A stretch of 64,000 bases of DNA from Ruminococcus sp. Its GTDB lineage: Bacteria; Bacillota; Clostridia; Lachnospirales; Lachnospiraceae. The notes under the pieces were generated by a model. The model made no database searches. It saw nothing but the letters and a program-made list of their open reading frames with translations, and was not told the origin of the DNA. The position numbers were made by a program, and so were the translations under genes. Positions 6,885 through 14,389 of the stretch are shown here, in pieces. Location: contig JACERV010000001.1 in the NCBI GenBank assembly GCA_013911065.1, positions 1 through 64,000 of the forward strand. Reading direction: 5' to 3'. Each line of letters begins with the position of its first letter. The stretch's first letter is position 1.

Positions 6885-6977
6885 ATGCGGTGGACCCGAA
6901 AAGACACTATGGAAGTAATAGTTTCAATAGCGGTAAGCGTTGTAACTTCAATCATAGTAGTCCTGTTAAGCACATAG
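6885..6977 (+). CDS. Single-span membrane microprotein (30 aa)
   Basis: ATG 6885 follows GAGGTGAGAGAGG. A basic N-terminus (MRWTRKD) is followed by about 20 hydrophobic residues (VIVSIAVSVVTSIIVVLLST). Its end overlaps the 3' end of the convergent minus-strand gene by 26 bp. Function unknown. Confidence 0.45.
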   Translation: MRWTRKDTMEVIVSIAVSVVTSIIVVLLST

Positions 6978-7305
6978 TAGCCAAGGATGCCAGGACAGAA
7001 ATTACAATGGGAATCAGGACTGATTTAAGGAGAAAAAGTTTTACTTCCTCAAATGAAACTCTAAATGGATGGAGTCCCTTATGGGTAAGTTGAAGTCCAA
7101 ATTGATTGGTGGTTAGATAACCGTCACTTAACAAAGAGGATATAAGTGTACTGAGTTCCCCTGTACATTTATCCAAAACCAATTTTTTACTATTATTACA
7201 AACAGTATATATGTAATTTTTTTCATGTACGTAACCGAATTCACAAGCGGTATTATTGGTAAGTTTTTTTATTTGTTTTAACACATACTTGCATTGCTTA
7301 GTCAT
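6952..7305 (-). CDS. Predicted winged-helix protein with C-terminal membrane span
   Basis: 117 residues from ATG 7305, with GGGAG upstream; a longer frame to 7458 lacks support. The N-terminal two thirds look like a small winged helix (LIS..LLSDGYLT, QLTHKGLHP). The last 25 residues form a hydrophobic helix (LIPIVISVLASLATMCL). It is isolated on the minus strand inside the rightward early operon. Layout and position resemble the DUF2513-like gene at 5926-6315. Its transcript would be antisense to three early micro-ORFs. Function unknown. Confidence 0.55.
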   Translation of the reverse strand: MTKQCKYVLKQIKKLTNNTACEFGYVHEKNYIYTVCNNSKKLVLDKCTGELSTLISSLLSDGYLTTNQFGLQLTHKGLHPFRVSFEEVKLFLLKSVLIPIVISVLASLATMCLTGLL

Positions 7306-7379
7306 GATAAAACTCCCATTCATACTTGTTCTGATGGAACTGATATACATCAGTATAAAACGGCAGGAGTAAGAAATCA

Positions 7380-7454
7380 ATGTACTTTGTGGACAAACCG
7401 GAAAAAAAGGAGGGGATAACTGTTGAGATACAAGGACATGCCAGTGAAGTATAA
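7380..7454 (+). CDS. Possible micro-ORF (24 aa)
   Basis: ATG 7380 follows GCAGGAGTAAGAAATC at acceptable spacing. The peptide is MYFVDKPEKK and 14 more residues. Its 3' end overlaps the next TTG-started ORF by 32 bp, so its main role may be to deliver ribosomes to the next gene. Weak evidence. Confidence 0.3.
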   Translation: MYFVDKPEKKEGITVEIQGHASEV

Positions 7455-7539
7455 GCAAGAGTTCTGGAAGCTGAACATCGATCTGGCAATATGCTTTCTA
7501 CTTGGAATAGCAGGTTTAGCAGTAGAAGCATGGATATAA
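7423..7539 (+). CDS. Small membrane protein (38 aa)
   Basis: TTG 7423 behind AAAGGAGGGGATAACTG. A charged first half (RYKDMPVKYKQEF) is followed by a membrane helix (LAICFLLGIAGLAVEAWI). An 8-bp stem (7544-7551 with 7571-7578) follows. Function unknown. Confidence 0.5.
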   Translation: MRYKDMPVKYKQEFWKLNIDLAICFLLGIAGLAVEAWI

Positions 7540-7624
7540 AAAAGAGTGCATATCAAAGGCGGCAACCTTCATGCACTCACGAAACTAATCAACTTTATTA
7601 TAACAGATTTAGAGGAGATTGCAA

Positions 7625-7828
7625 ATGGAAGATAAACAGAAAATATGTGACCTGCTCCTGCCAGCTCTGCAGGAGACAAGAAGCCTAAGTGACTTGGTAA
7701 GCCTGGAGTATGACAGTGTAGAGGAGGTCGTGCTGGCAACATTCGTTAATGGATACCAGAAAACAGCTAATGTGGCAATGGATTCCGGTATAGCAATGAT
7801 TCGTGATGTCACAAAGCAGATTGTGTGA
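7625..7828 (+). CDS. Hypothetical early phage protein (67 aa)
   Basis: ATG 7625 follows AGAGGAGATTGCAA. The protein is acidic and mostly helical, with no membrane segment or motif I recognise. It is followed within 120 bp by the Gp157 gene, so it is part of the early operon. Confidence 0.55.
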   Translation: MEDKQKICDLLLPALQETRSLSDLVSLEYDSVEEVVLATFVNGYQKTANVAMDSGIAMIRDVTKQIV

Positions 7829-7947
7829 GGTAGCAGCCTATGGGAAGGCACGAAGACTGGAACGACGGTAATTACATGGAGTGGGCGGACCAGGAGAGAC
7901 TTGTCAGACAGGACTTGGAAGAGATAAAAAATTTAAGGAGGACATGC

Positions 7948-8445
7948 ATGAGTAATATATATGAATTGACAGACCAATACAAAGAAATTGAAAACATGCT
8001 TTATGACGGCGAGACAGAAGAGCAGGTGATTCTTGACACATTAGAGTCCATTGATGGTGAAATTGAGGATAAGGCGGACAACTATGCAAAAATCATCAAG
8101 AATCTTGATGCCAACATTCAGGCGGTCAAAACAGAGAAGGACAGGCTTCAGGCAAGGGCCCAGTCTATGGAAGCTAAAAAACAGCGTTTAAAAGACACGC
8201 TGCAAGCGAATCTTGAATTTATTGGCAAAACAAAGTTCAAGACTGCATTGTTCAGTTTCAGTGTAGCGAAAAACGGAGGCAAACAGCCGCTTACTATTAC
8301 GGATAATATCGGGGAGATTCCTGGCAAGTTCCTGATTCCGCAAAATCCGGTTGTAGACAAAGAAGCAGTGCGTGAGCTTTTGAAGGATAAGGAAGTTGAA
8401 TGGGCGCACCTGGAGCCCTATGGCAAGCACCTTAATATCAGGTAA
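7948..8445 (+). CDS. Siphovirus Gp157-family protein
   Basis: 165 residues beginning MSNIYELTDQYKEI, the usual start of Gp157 proteins. The first 100 residues form a long coiled coil (IDGEIEDKADNYAKII, EAKKQRLKDTLQ). A small beta domain with the conserved P-G-K-F segment follows. Gp157 proteins sit in phage replication/recombination blocks and were linked to phage resistance in S. thermophilus. The frame is open from 7840, but AAGGAGGACATGC directly precedes ATG 7948. It lies upstream of the NTPase and ssDNA-binding protein genes. Confidence 0.8.
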   Translation: MSNIYELTDQYKEIENMLYDGETEEQVILDTLESIDGEIEDKADNYAKIIKNLDANIQAVKTEKDRLQARAQSMEAKKQRLKDTLQANLEFIGKTKFKTALFSFSVAKNGGKQPLTITDNIGEIPGKFLIPQNPVVDKEAVRELLKDKEVEWAHLEPYGKHLNIR

Positions 8446-8450
8446 CGGCT

Positions 8451-8861
8451 ATGAAGAATGCGGAAATTATAAAAATAGCGGAATTACTGCAAAGCAGGAT
8501 GTTAGACCATGGCATTGTTGTCCAGAGATATAATGCTTACTCTACAAATAGCATTTATCTCAAACTTGACTATGGCGTGTGTAACAGTATCCGAATATCT
8601 GACCACAAGGGAAAGAAACACCTGAAATATCGGTACAATATCGGCCCGTTTATAAAAAAGATAGAACGTAAGATGGATAAGTTTGACCGATTTTATTATC
8701 CGGCTGTCAAAATAGATAGTCTTGTAAAGAAAATTCTTTCTGATAGAGCAGAAAAGCTGGACAAGTATGGTGATGAGAAGTACAGAGATTTTATGAAGAA
8801 AAACAAGATGGAAAATGCCGACAAAAAGGGATTTTGGAAGTCGGCTTATGTAGTGGAGTGA
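8451..8861 (+). CDS. Hypothetical phage protein (136 aa)
   Basis: A basic protein beginning MKNAEIIKIAELLQSR. The middle part is rich in Tyr and Lys and may be a small alpha/beta domain (YLKLDYGVCNSIRISDHKG). It starts 5 bp after Gp157 with only a weak ribosome-binding site, so it is probably translationally coupled. No family recognised. Confidence 0.6.
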   Translation: MKNAEIIKIAELLQSRMLDHGIVVQRYNAYSTNSIYLKLDYGVCNSIRISDHKGKKHLKYRYNIGPFIKKIERKMDKFDRFYYPAVKIDSLVKKILSDRAEKLDKYGDEKYRDFMKKNKMENADKKGFWKSAYVVE

Positions 8862-8866
8862 TGCTT

Positions 8867-9058
8867 ATGGAAGAAAGAGAAACAAAAGGCATTGCGCCTT
8901 ACCGGATGAATCAGATTGTAAAGACTGCTGCAGATATCACGGACAGGCTTGTAAATGGTAGGAATCTCTACAGTCCTACATATCATGAGTGCGAAATTGT
9001 GATTGAACTTGTAGCTGAGGCTATCAAGAAAAGTAAAAATGAATATAGGAGGAAATAG
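8867..9058 (+). CDS. Hypothetical phage protein (63 aa)
   Basis: ATG 8867 has GGAG 8 nt upstream; ATG 8861 is a closer but poorly spaced alternative. The protein is helical, with the segments MNQIVKTAADITDRL and ECEIVIELVAEAI. It overlaps nothing and is followed closely by the next early gene. No family recognised. Confidence 0.5.
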   Translation: MEERETKGIAPYRMNQIVKTAADITDRLVNGRNLYSPTYHECEIVIELVAEAIKKSKNEYRRK

Positions 9059-9059
9059 G

Positions 9060-9650
9060 ATGTTTTTGAATAAAACAAAATTTAAGAAGTGGGCAAAAGA
9101 CGCTTATAACAGAGGCGGACTGTACATAGGACAGATTTACGGCGGTCTTGTAGTGAGTGGAGGTACCTGGTCTATATGGACAGAAGAAGGTTATGTGCCA
9201 AATTGGGTAAAAGCCGTATTAATGGAACACTCAGGAGAATTGCCCCAGAAAGGGCATCTGTTTAAAGCAAAGAACGGTGAACCAATTCAGTACGAAGTAG
9301 CAGAAAACGATTATCTGAACCTGCCAGAGATGTATTTTAAAGCAAAGGTTCCATTCACCGTTACTCCAATTGTGTATGAAAAGATGGGAGTGCAGTACCG
9401 ATTTGTTCAAAACGATAACACTAATGCCCTCATTGCAGTAAGCACATATCTGTTTGACATTTTGGATATGAAGGAACTGGAAGAAGAAAACAGGCCAATC
9501 GGTCCATGCTCCACCAATAACCAGGGAAATTTCCTATTGTGGAAGAATGAACATTCCGCGTTGCTGATTGGCAAGATGGATATTTCCGGCAATGGTCTGG
9601 AAATCATGAATCTTTTGAGTACATATTCCTTTGAGAAGGAGGCGATATAA
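9060..9650 (+). CDS. Hypothetical phage protein (196 aa)
   Basis: ATG 9060 follows AGGAGGAAATAGG; the frame upstream to 9039 overlaps the previous gene and is not needed. It begins MFLNKTKFKKWAKDAYNRGG and appears to be a globular alpha/beta protein. It ends 1 bp before the P-loop NTPase gene, which suggests joint expression. Function unknown. Confidence 0.6.
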   Translation: MFLNKTKFKKWAKDAYNRGGLYIGQIYGGLVVSGGTWSIWTEEGYVPNWVKAVLMEHSGELPQKGHLFKAKNGEPIQYEVAENDYLNLPEMYFKAKVPFTVTPIVYEKMGVQYRFVQNDNTNALIAVSTYLFDILDMKELEEENRPIGPCSTNNQGNFLLWKNEHSALLIGKMDISGNGLEIMNLLSTYSFEKEAI

Positions 9651-10301
9651 ATGGCAATCCCGGTTCTTATTATAGGTAAGTCTGGCAGTGGGAAATCTGC
9701 CAGCATGAAGCATTGTGTAGGCAAGGATTTTAACTTGGTGAGAGTATTGAATAAGCCGCTGCCTTTCAGGGGCAAGATTGATGGCTGGGTGTCGGATGAG
9801 TATCAGTTTGTCCATAAGGCTCTAAAACTTGCACCGGCAAAATCTGTGATAATTGATGATGCAGGGTATTTGATTACAAACTACTTTATGAAAAACCACA
9901 GCACGAAAGGCAAGGGAAATGACGTATTTGGCTTGTATAACACCCTGGGAGATAACTTTTGGAATCTCATCCAGTTCGTTGTAAACGATATGCCGGTAGA
10001 TAAAATCGTCTACATCGTTATGCACGAAGATACGGACGATTATGGAAATGTCAAAGCGAAGACTATTGGAAAATTACTTGATGAAAAAATATGTTTAGAG
10101 GGGATGTTTACCATTGTTCTTCGAAGCGTGAACAACCTGACAGAGCATAAGTTCATTACTCAGTCAGACGGCGGCGCAATCAGCAAAGCTCCGGAGGGCA
10201 TGTTTGAGGATGTAGAGATTCCAAATGACCTCTTATATGTAGATAACAAAATCAGAGAATATTACGAAATAGAAAACCCTAAAAATAAGGAGGAAAAATA
10301 G
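9651..10301 (+). CDS. Phage P-loop NTPase (RecA-like/AAA, Sak4-type)
   Basis: 216 residues. Walker A is GKSGSGKS (residues 9-16) and Walker B is SVIIDDAG (about 65-72). The family is the phage RecA-core ATPases often encoded beside single-strand DNA-binding proteins; some (Sak4) promote strand annealing. Here the next gene is an ssDNA-binding-like protein with an acidic tail, which supports a recombination or replication role. A specific Sak4 assignment is inferred from context. Confidence 0.75.
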   Translation: MAIPVLIIGKSGSGKSASMKHCVGKDFNLVRVLNKPLPFRGKIDGWVSDEYQFVHKALKLAPAKSVIIDDAGYLITNYFMKNHSTKGKGNDVFGLYNTLGDNFWNLIQFVVNDMPVDKIVYIVMHEDTDDYGNVKAKTIGKLLDEKICLEGMFTIVLRSVNNLTEHKFITQSDGGAISKAPEGMFEDVEIPNDLLYVDNKIREYYEIENPKNKEEK

Positions 10302-10303
10302 AT

Positions 10304-10906
10304 ATGATAGCAAAACCACAAGGATACGATGAGGCGCAGGCATTTACAGGGGAATTCGCACAGCTGCCCGCAGGGATTTATGTGTGTGTAGTAAAACAAG
10401 TATCACAAACGGAAACAAGGAATGGACGCCCACAGCTGGCTATTTTATACGACATTGCTGAGGGAGAAAACAAAGGATTCTATCAAACCCAGTATGAGGC
10501 TGCAAAGAAGTCAGATTCTGATGCAAAATGGAAAGGCGTATACAAACAGCTTATGGACGGATCCAGCCTGCCGTTTTTCAAGGGACTTATGACCAGCATT
10601 GAAAAATCTAATCAAGGCTTTCAGTTCCCTTGGGGACAAGAAGGAAATGAGAAGACGCTGGCCGGAAAGAAGTTTGGAGCCATCATGGGCCGGGAAGAAT
10701 TTTTTGCATCTGACGGCGAAAAGCGTATGGCAACAAAAATTGTTCAGATTCGAAGTCTTGATGGATTAAAGGATGCAAAAGTTCCGGAAGATAAATTATT
10801 GGATGATAATGCTGCAGCCCCGTCAGACCCCAAATTCGGACCAGCAGACCAAGATGGATTTATGAACATTCCGGACGGCATAAATGAAGAGCTCCCGTTT
10901 ATGTAA
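10304..10906 (+). CDS. DUF669-like single-strand DNA-binding protein
   Basis: 200 residues in a single OB-like domain (about 10-150; LPAGIYVCVVKQVSQ, GRPQLAILYDIAEGE). A disordered acidic tail ends in NEELPFM, resembling the SSB C-terminal peptide that recruits partner proteins. The family is DUF669-like, found in many Firmicute phages beside RecA-like ATPases. It follows the NTPase by 2 bp. Expected role: coating ssDNA during phage replication or recombination. Confidence 0.72.
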   Translation: MIAKPQGYDEAQAFTGEFAQLPAGIYVCVVKQVSQTETRNGRPQLAILYDIAEGENKGFYQTQYEAAKKSDSDAKWKGVYKQLMDGSSLPFFKGLMTSIEKSNQGFQFPWGQEGNEKTLAGKKFGAIMGREEFFASDGEKRMATKIVQIRSLDGLKDAKVPEDKLLDDNAAAPSDPKFGPADQDGFMNIPDGINEELPFM

Positions 10907-10931
10907 AGAAGACTATGAGGAAGTGAAAAGC

Positions 10932-11477
10932 ATGCTGAGCATGAGGCAGGTAGCAGAATTTTACGGATACAAGATACAACGGGGCAGCACCTGCCTGTGC
11001 CCTTTCCACAATGATAATCATCCAAGCATGAAGATATACTCTGATGATAAAGGATTCTATTGTTGGGTGTGTGGAACAGGTGGTGATGTAATCAAGTTTG
11101 TAGGACTGCTGTATGGACTTGGCAACGAAGACGCATGTCGGAGATTAATAGAAGACTTTTCACTTCCTATTCAGACAGAAAATCTTTCATATAGAGAAAA
11201 AAGAGAGCGCCAGAACAGGCATAACAAGTATGTGGAGATTCAAAAATTCAAGAAAGATGCTTATGCGATACTGAGAGAATACTGGAAACTGTTATGTGAC
11301 GCCACAAGGCAGTTCTCCAGCCCGCATTTTGCGGAAGCTATGCAGGAATTGACCATTGTGGAATATCGTCTGGAATGCCTTAGAAAATGTCCGGAAGAGT
11401 ATTTCAAAGATAGGGAGGCGGTGAGAAAGCTTGGAGAAATCGAAAGAAGAATTGCTGGATGGAATGTGCTCTCTTAG
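10932..11477 (+). CDS. CHC2 zinc-finger primase-like protein
   Basis: 181 residues from ATG 10932, behind GAGGAAGTG. An earlier ATG at 10884 overlaps the SSB gene and lacks a clear site. The N-terminal zinc-binding domain shows CPFHND and FYCWVCG with GGDVIKFV, the DnaG/gp4-type CHC2 fold that reads template. No TOPRIM domain follows, so the primase activity must depend on another subunit. The C-terminal half is a charged helical region. It overlaps the DUF927 helicase gene by 47 bp, indicating a helicase-primase pair. Confidence 0.82.
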   Translation: MLSMRQVAEFYGYKIQRGSTCLCPFHNDNHPSMKIYSDDKGFYCWVCGTGGDVIKFVGLLYGLGNEDACRRLIEDFSLPIQTENLSYREKRERQNRHNKYVEIQKFKKDAYAILREYWKLLCDATRQFSSPHFAEAMQELTIVEYRLECLRKCPEEYFKDREAVRKLGEIERRIAGWNVLS

Positions 11478-13344
11478 CCCGGGGGAACAGTTTCCAGATG
11501 AGTTGTTTTATCAAATATTTGATATAGAAGACAACATGGACCGGACGAAATACATAGAAGCTATGCGAAACCAGGCGCGGCAAATGAAGCGCGTAAGTGA
11601 GTTCAACTCCATCCTAAAAGCTTTCTTCATTGACTATGCTCAAAAAATGAAAGAGACAGGGAATAAGACTTCCTTCACAGGGCAGCCATTGACGTTGGAA
11701 TGTGGGCAATGGAGAGCAAATGACTCTGGAGTAACCATGCAGAGATGGGATAACAAAGGGATGCCTATTGTTGTAAATGCCTGCACTCATCCAATTTTAC
11801 CTACGGAAATACTCAAAAATGTGGATACAAGCGAAGAGAGGGTGCGTTTGGCATACTTTAAACATGGTACATGGAGCCAGGTCACTGTCGGCAGGGACAT
11901 TTGCGCAGATAATAATTCTATCGTAAAGGTGCTTAGCAAAATTGGGATTGAAGTTACTTCTGAAAATGCCAAAAGTCTTGTCCGGTACATAAGTGATTGT
12001 GTGGGATATAATCCTAAAACATTGGAGCCAAAGAAGTCCATTAACCGCCTTGGCTGGTCGGGAAATGAGTTTATGCCTTATGCAGATGATATTGTTTATG
12101 ACGGCGATAAAGAGTATGACGCTGTTTACAAAAATATAAAGCAGGGTGGAGATTATAACGTATGGAGGGAACATTGCAGTGCCTTGAGAAAGAATAAGAT
12201 AGTGCGAATGGCATTTGCAGCCAGTGCAGCTAGCCCGCTTTTAAGCTTAGTAAATGCGCTGCCTTTTGTTTTCTACCTGTGGAGTGGGGAATCTGGAACA
12301 GCCAAAACAGTAGCGGTCATGTCGGCTATGTCTATATGGGGAAATCCAAAGATGGGGGGCCTTGTAAAGACGATGGATACTACGAAAGTTGGAATTGCCC
12401 GCAGTGCTGCATTTCTTTTCTCTATCCCCTATGCGGGAGATGAGCTACAGACCATGAAAGACAAATGGACAACCAACTTTGATAAGCTAATTTACCAGAT
12501 AACCGAGGGCGTTGAGCGAGTGCGCGGCAGGGCAACAGGCGGTATTGAAGATACAAAAACTTGGCGCAATAGTTTTTTGTTCACTGGTGAAGAGCCAATC
12601 ACTAAAGCTAACAGTAGGGCTGGTTCGAAAAATAGGGTTATAGAGATTGAAGTAGAGAAAAAGTTGATTGAAAACGGGAATCACACCGTATCCATTCTTA
12701 CAGAGAACTATGGATTTGCAGGGAAGATTATTGTGGAGTATTTGCAGAATACAGAAACTAAGACGCTACGTGATGAATATAAGAGATATTTTGATGCCAT
12801 GTGTAAACTAGACACTACCGAGAAACAGGCTATGGCTATGGCTTGCATCCTAGTAGCAGACAGGATTCTTGTGGAACAGGTATTTTCAGATGAAACGCCG
12901 CTCTCAATTTCTGATGTAAAAATGCATCTGCGCAGTGCAAATGAGGTTGATGTAGCTGAAAGATCATATCAGGCGGTGCTCAACTGGATTGCAAAGAATC
13001 CGATTCGATTTCAGAGTTCTACCGGCTTAGATGCCATGAATAAAGGCGAAGTGTGGGGGCGAATAGACACGGATGATGAGCATCCAGAAAAACCACCGGT
13101 AGCAGTTCTTAACAAAGATGTATTGTGTGACTTTTTGGAGAAGAGCGGTTTTGATTATGCTGCAGTAAGTAAGAAGTGGGCTGAGAAAGATAGATTGGTA
13201 AAAAACTCGCAGGAGAAATTTGTGCACCAGACGAAGGTGTATGGTATAAAGGCGAGTTATATAAAACTAAATATGGAGCCGGATGCAGATGAAAATGGGT
13301 TTGTTCCGGCAGAAGATGAACAGATAGACTTACCATTTGAATAA
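11431..13344 (+). CDS. DUF927-family phage replicative helicase
   Basis: 637 residues from TTG 11431, with GGAGGCGGTGAG upstream; ATG 11464 is an alternative. The C-terminal ATPase has Walker A GESGTAKT (286-293) and a Walker B-like AGDEL (about 335). The family (DUF927) is seen as a replicative helicase with CHC2 primases in phages and mobile elements. The N-terminal region contains AYFKHGTW and NRLGWSGNEF typical of the family. The gene is followed directly by the iteron region, and its last codons contain the first iteron variant. Confidence 0.85.
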   Translation: MEKSKEELLDGMCSLSPGEQFPDELFYQIFDIEDNMDRTKYIEAMRNQARQMKRVSEFNSILKAFFIDYAQKMKETGNKTSFTGQPLTLECGQWRANDSGVTMQRWDNKGMPIVVNACTHPILPTEILKNVDTSEERVRLAYFKHGTWSQVTVGRDICADNNSIVKVLSKIGIEVTSENAKSLVRYISDCVGYNPKTLEPKKSINRLGWSGNEFMPYADDIVYDGDKEYDAVYKNIKQGGDYNVWREHCSALRKNKIVRMAFAASAASPLLSLVNALPFVFYLWSGESGTAKTVAVMSAMSIWGNPKMGGLVKTMDTTKVGIARSAAFLFSIPYAGDELQTMKDKWTTNFDKLIYQITEGVERVRGRATGGIEDTKTWRNSFLFTGEEPITKANSRAGSKNRVIEIEVEKKLIENGNHTVSILTENYGFAGKIIVEYLQNTETKTLRDEYKRYFDAMCKLDTTEKQAMAMACILVADRILVEQVFSDETPLSISDVKMHLRSANEVDVAERSYQAVLNWIAKNPIRFQSSTGLDAMNKGEVWGRIDTDDEHPEKPPVAVLNKDVLCDFLEKSGFDYAAVSKKWAEKDRLVKNSQEKFVHQTKVYGIKASYIKLNMEPDADENGFVPAEDEQIDLPFE

Positions 13345-13617
13345 AATGTCTTACCATAAAAAATCAGGTAAGCCCATTTGGTAAGACCAAAGAATGGCTT
13401 AAATAGGCGCTTTATAGTATATAGTCTTACCATCTTACCTGTCTTACCATAAACCATACACGTATAGGGGCAACGAATTGATGTGATTTTTTTGTTCTAA
13501 AAATACGCATATATGGTACCAAATTTTAGGTAAGATGGTAAGACCCAACGTTTTTACTGGGTTTACAGGTTCTTTTTAGAACAAAAATGGGTAAGACAAA
13601 TAGCAAAAATGGTAAGA
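13328..13617. other. Putative phage replication origin (GGTAAGA iterons)
   Basis: Eleven copies of GGTAAGA or its complement lie within 290 bp, nine of them exact, with wider consensus ATGGTAAGAC. Reverse copies: 13328 (variant), 13349, 13425, 13433 and 13442. Forward copies: 13367 (variant), 13380, 13529, 13537, 13590 and 13611. Two tight clusters of opposite polarity flank an AT-rich core with a T7 tract. A 15-bp inverted pair (TTTTTGTTCTAAAAA near 13489 and its complement near 13573) encloses that side. No ORF of note lies in 13345-13640. The position right after primase and helicase fits an origin. Confidence 0.72.
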
Positions 13618-13640
13618 CCCACAGGAAATGAGGTAGAAAA

Positions 13641-13937
13641 ATGAAGATCATTGATAATCCGGAAGAAATTTATTTCAGTGAGCTGGGTGGCGCAGACGTG
13701 ACTGTAATCTTCTATATGGACGATGAGAAAAAACTTTTCAACTCCTTAGAGTGGAAGTCAATAGAACCGGATCACATAGTAACACTAGACATGATTAGAG
13801 AGCAGATAGAAGACAAATACGGGAAGAATCTGATTGTTGTGATTGCAGAATATCCGTTGAGAGGGGAAATCTTCAGATATGGGAATTATGAGGACAATCG
13901 CTGGGTACGGATTGGTAAGGTTTGTGGATATGCGTAA
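13641..13937 (+). CDS. Hypothetical phage protein (98 aa)
   Basis: The first gene after the iteron region, with GAGGTAG upstream of ATG 13641. An acidic single domain of alternating strands and helices (starts MKIIDNPEEIYFSELGG). It lies 20 bp before the RecU-like gene. No family recognised. Confidence 0.6.
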   Translation: MKIIDNPEEIYFSELGGADVTVIFYMDDEKKLFNSLEWKSIEPDHIVTLDMIREQIEDKYGKNLIVVIAEYPLRGEIFRYGNYEDNRWVRIGKVCGYA

Positions 13938-13957
13938 TTCAGAAAGGAGGCTTGAAG

Positions 13958-14389
13958 ATGAGTAATAAAAGTACAGGTACGGCTTTTGAAAGAGAATTTG
14001 CACAGATGCTTTCAGATCACGGGTTCTGGGCTCACTGCCTGAAGGACAATGCAAATGGGCAGCCCTTTGATGTGATAGCAGCAAGGAACGGTGTAACTTA
14101 TGTATTTGACTGTAAAGACTGTCAGGGAGAGTCGTTCAAGTTAGACAGAATAGAAGAAAATCAACACAATGCAATGGTTTTGTGGGAAGAGACGGGAAAC
14201 AGTCAAGGCCTTTTTGCTATCAGAATAAACGATAAAGTGATAATAATGCCGCACAAGATGTTGAGTGCACTTAGAGACAATGGAGCAAAGCAAGTTAAAT
14301 ATTCAGATCTGATGCATTACGGAAGAACTTTTGAACGCTGGATGGAGCTTCGCGACAAATTAGATAAGCAGGTGGTGCAATGCTGGTAA
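13958..14389 (+). CDS. RecU-like Holliday junction resolvase / PD-(D/E)XK nuclease
   Basis: 143 residues from ATG 13958, behind AAAGGAGGCTTGAAG. The motifs fit RecU-type nucleases: FEREFAQ, GQPFDVIAA (catalytic Asp), VFDCKDC (the D/E-x-K core) and a later Q-H-N region. The expected role is resolution of recombination intermediates before packaging. It overlaps the following helicase gene by 10 bp, suggesting coordinated synthesis. Confidence 0.78.
   Translation: MSNKSTGTAFEREFAQMLSDHGFWAHCLKDNANGQPFDVIAARNGVTYVFDCKDCQGESFKLDRIEENQHNAMVLWEETGNSQGLFAIRINDKVIIMPHKMLSALRDNGAKQVKYSDLMHYGRTFERWMELRDKLDKQVVQCW

Noticed and set aside
7840..7947. 36-residue N-terminal extension of Gp157
   Set aside because: In frame, but the strong AAGGAGG directly before ATG 7948 and the family-typical start MSNIYEL favour the shorter protein.
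13345..13640. CRISPR-like reading of the GGTAAGA repeats
   Set aside because: The repeats are 7-10 bp, occur in both orientations and have irregular spacing; they fit iterons and not an array.
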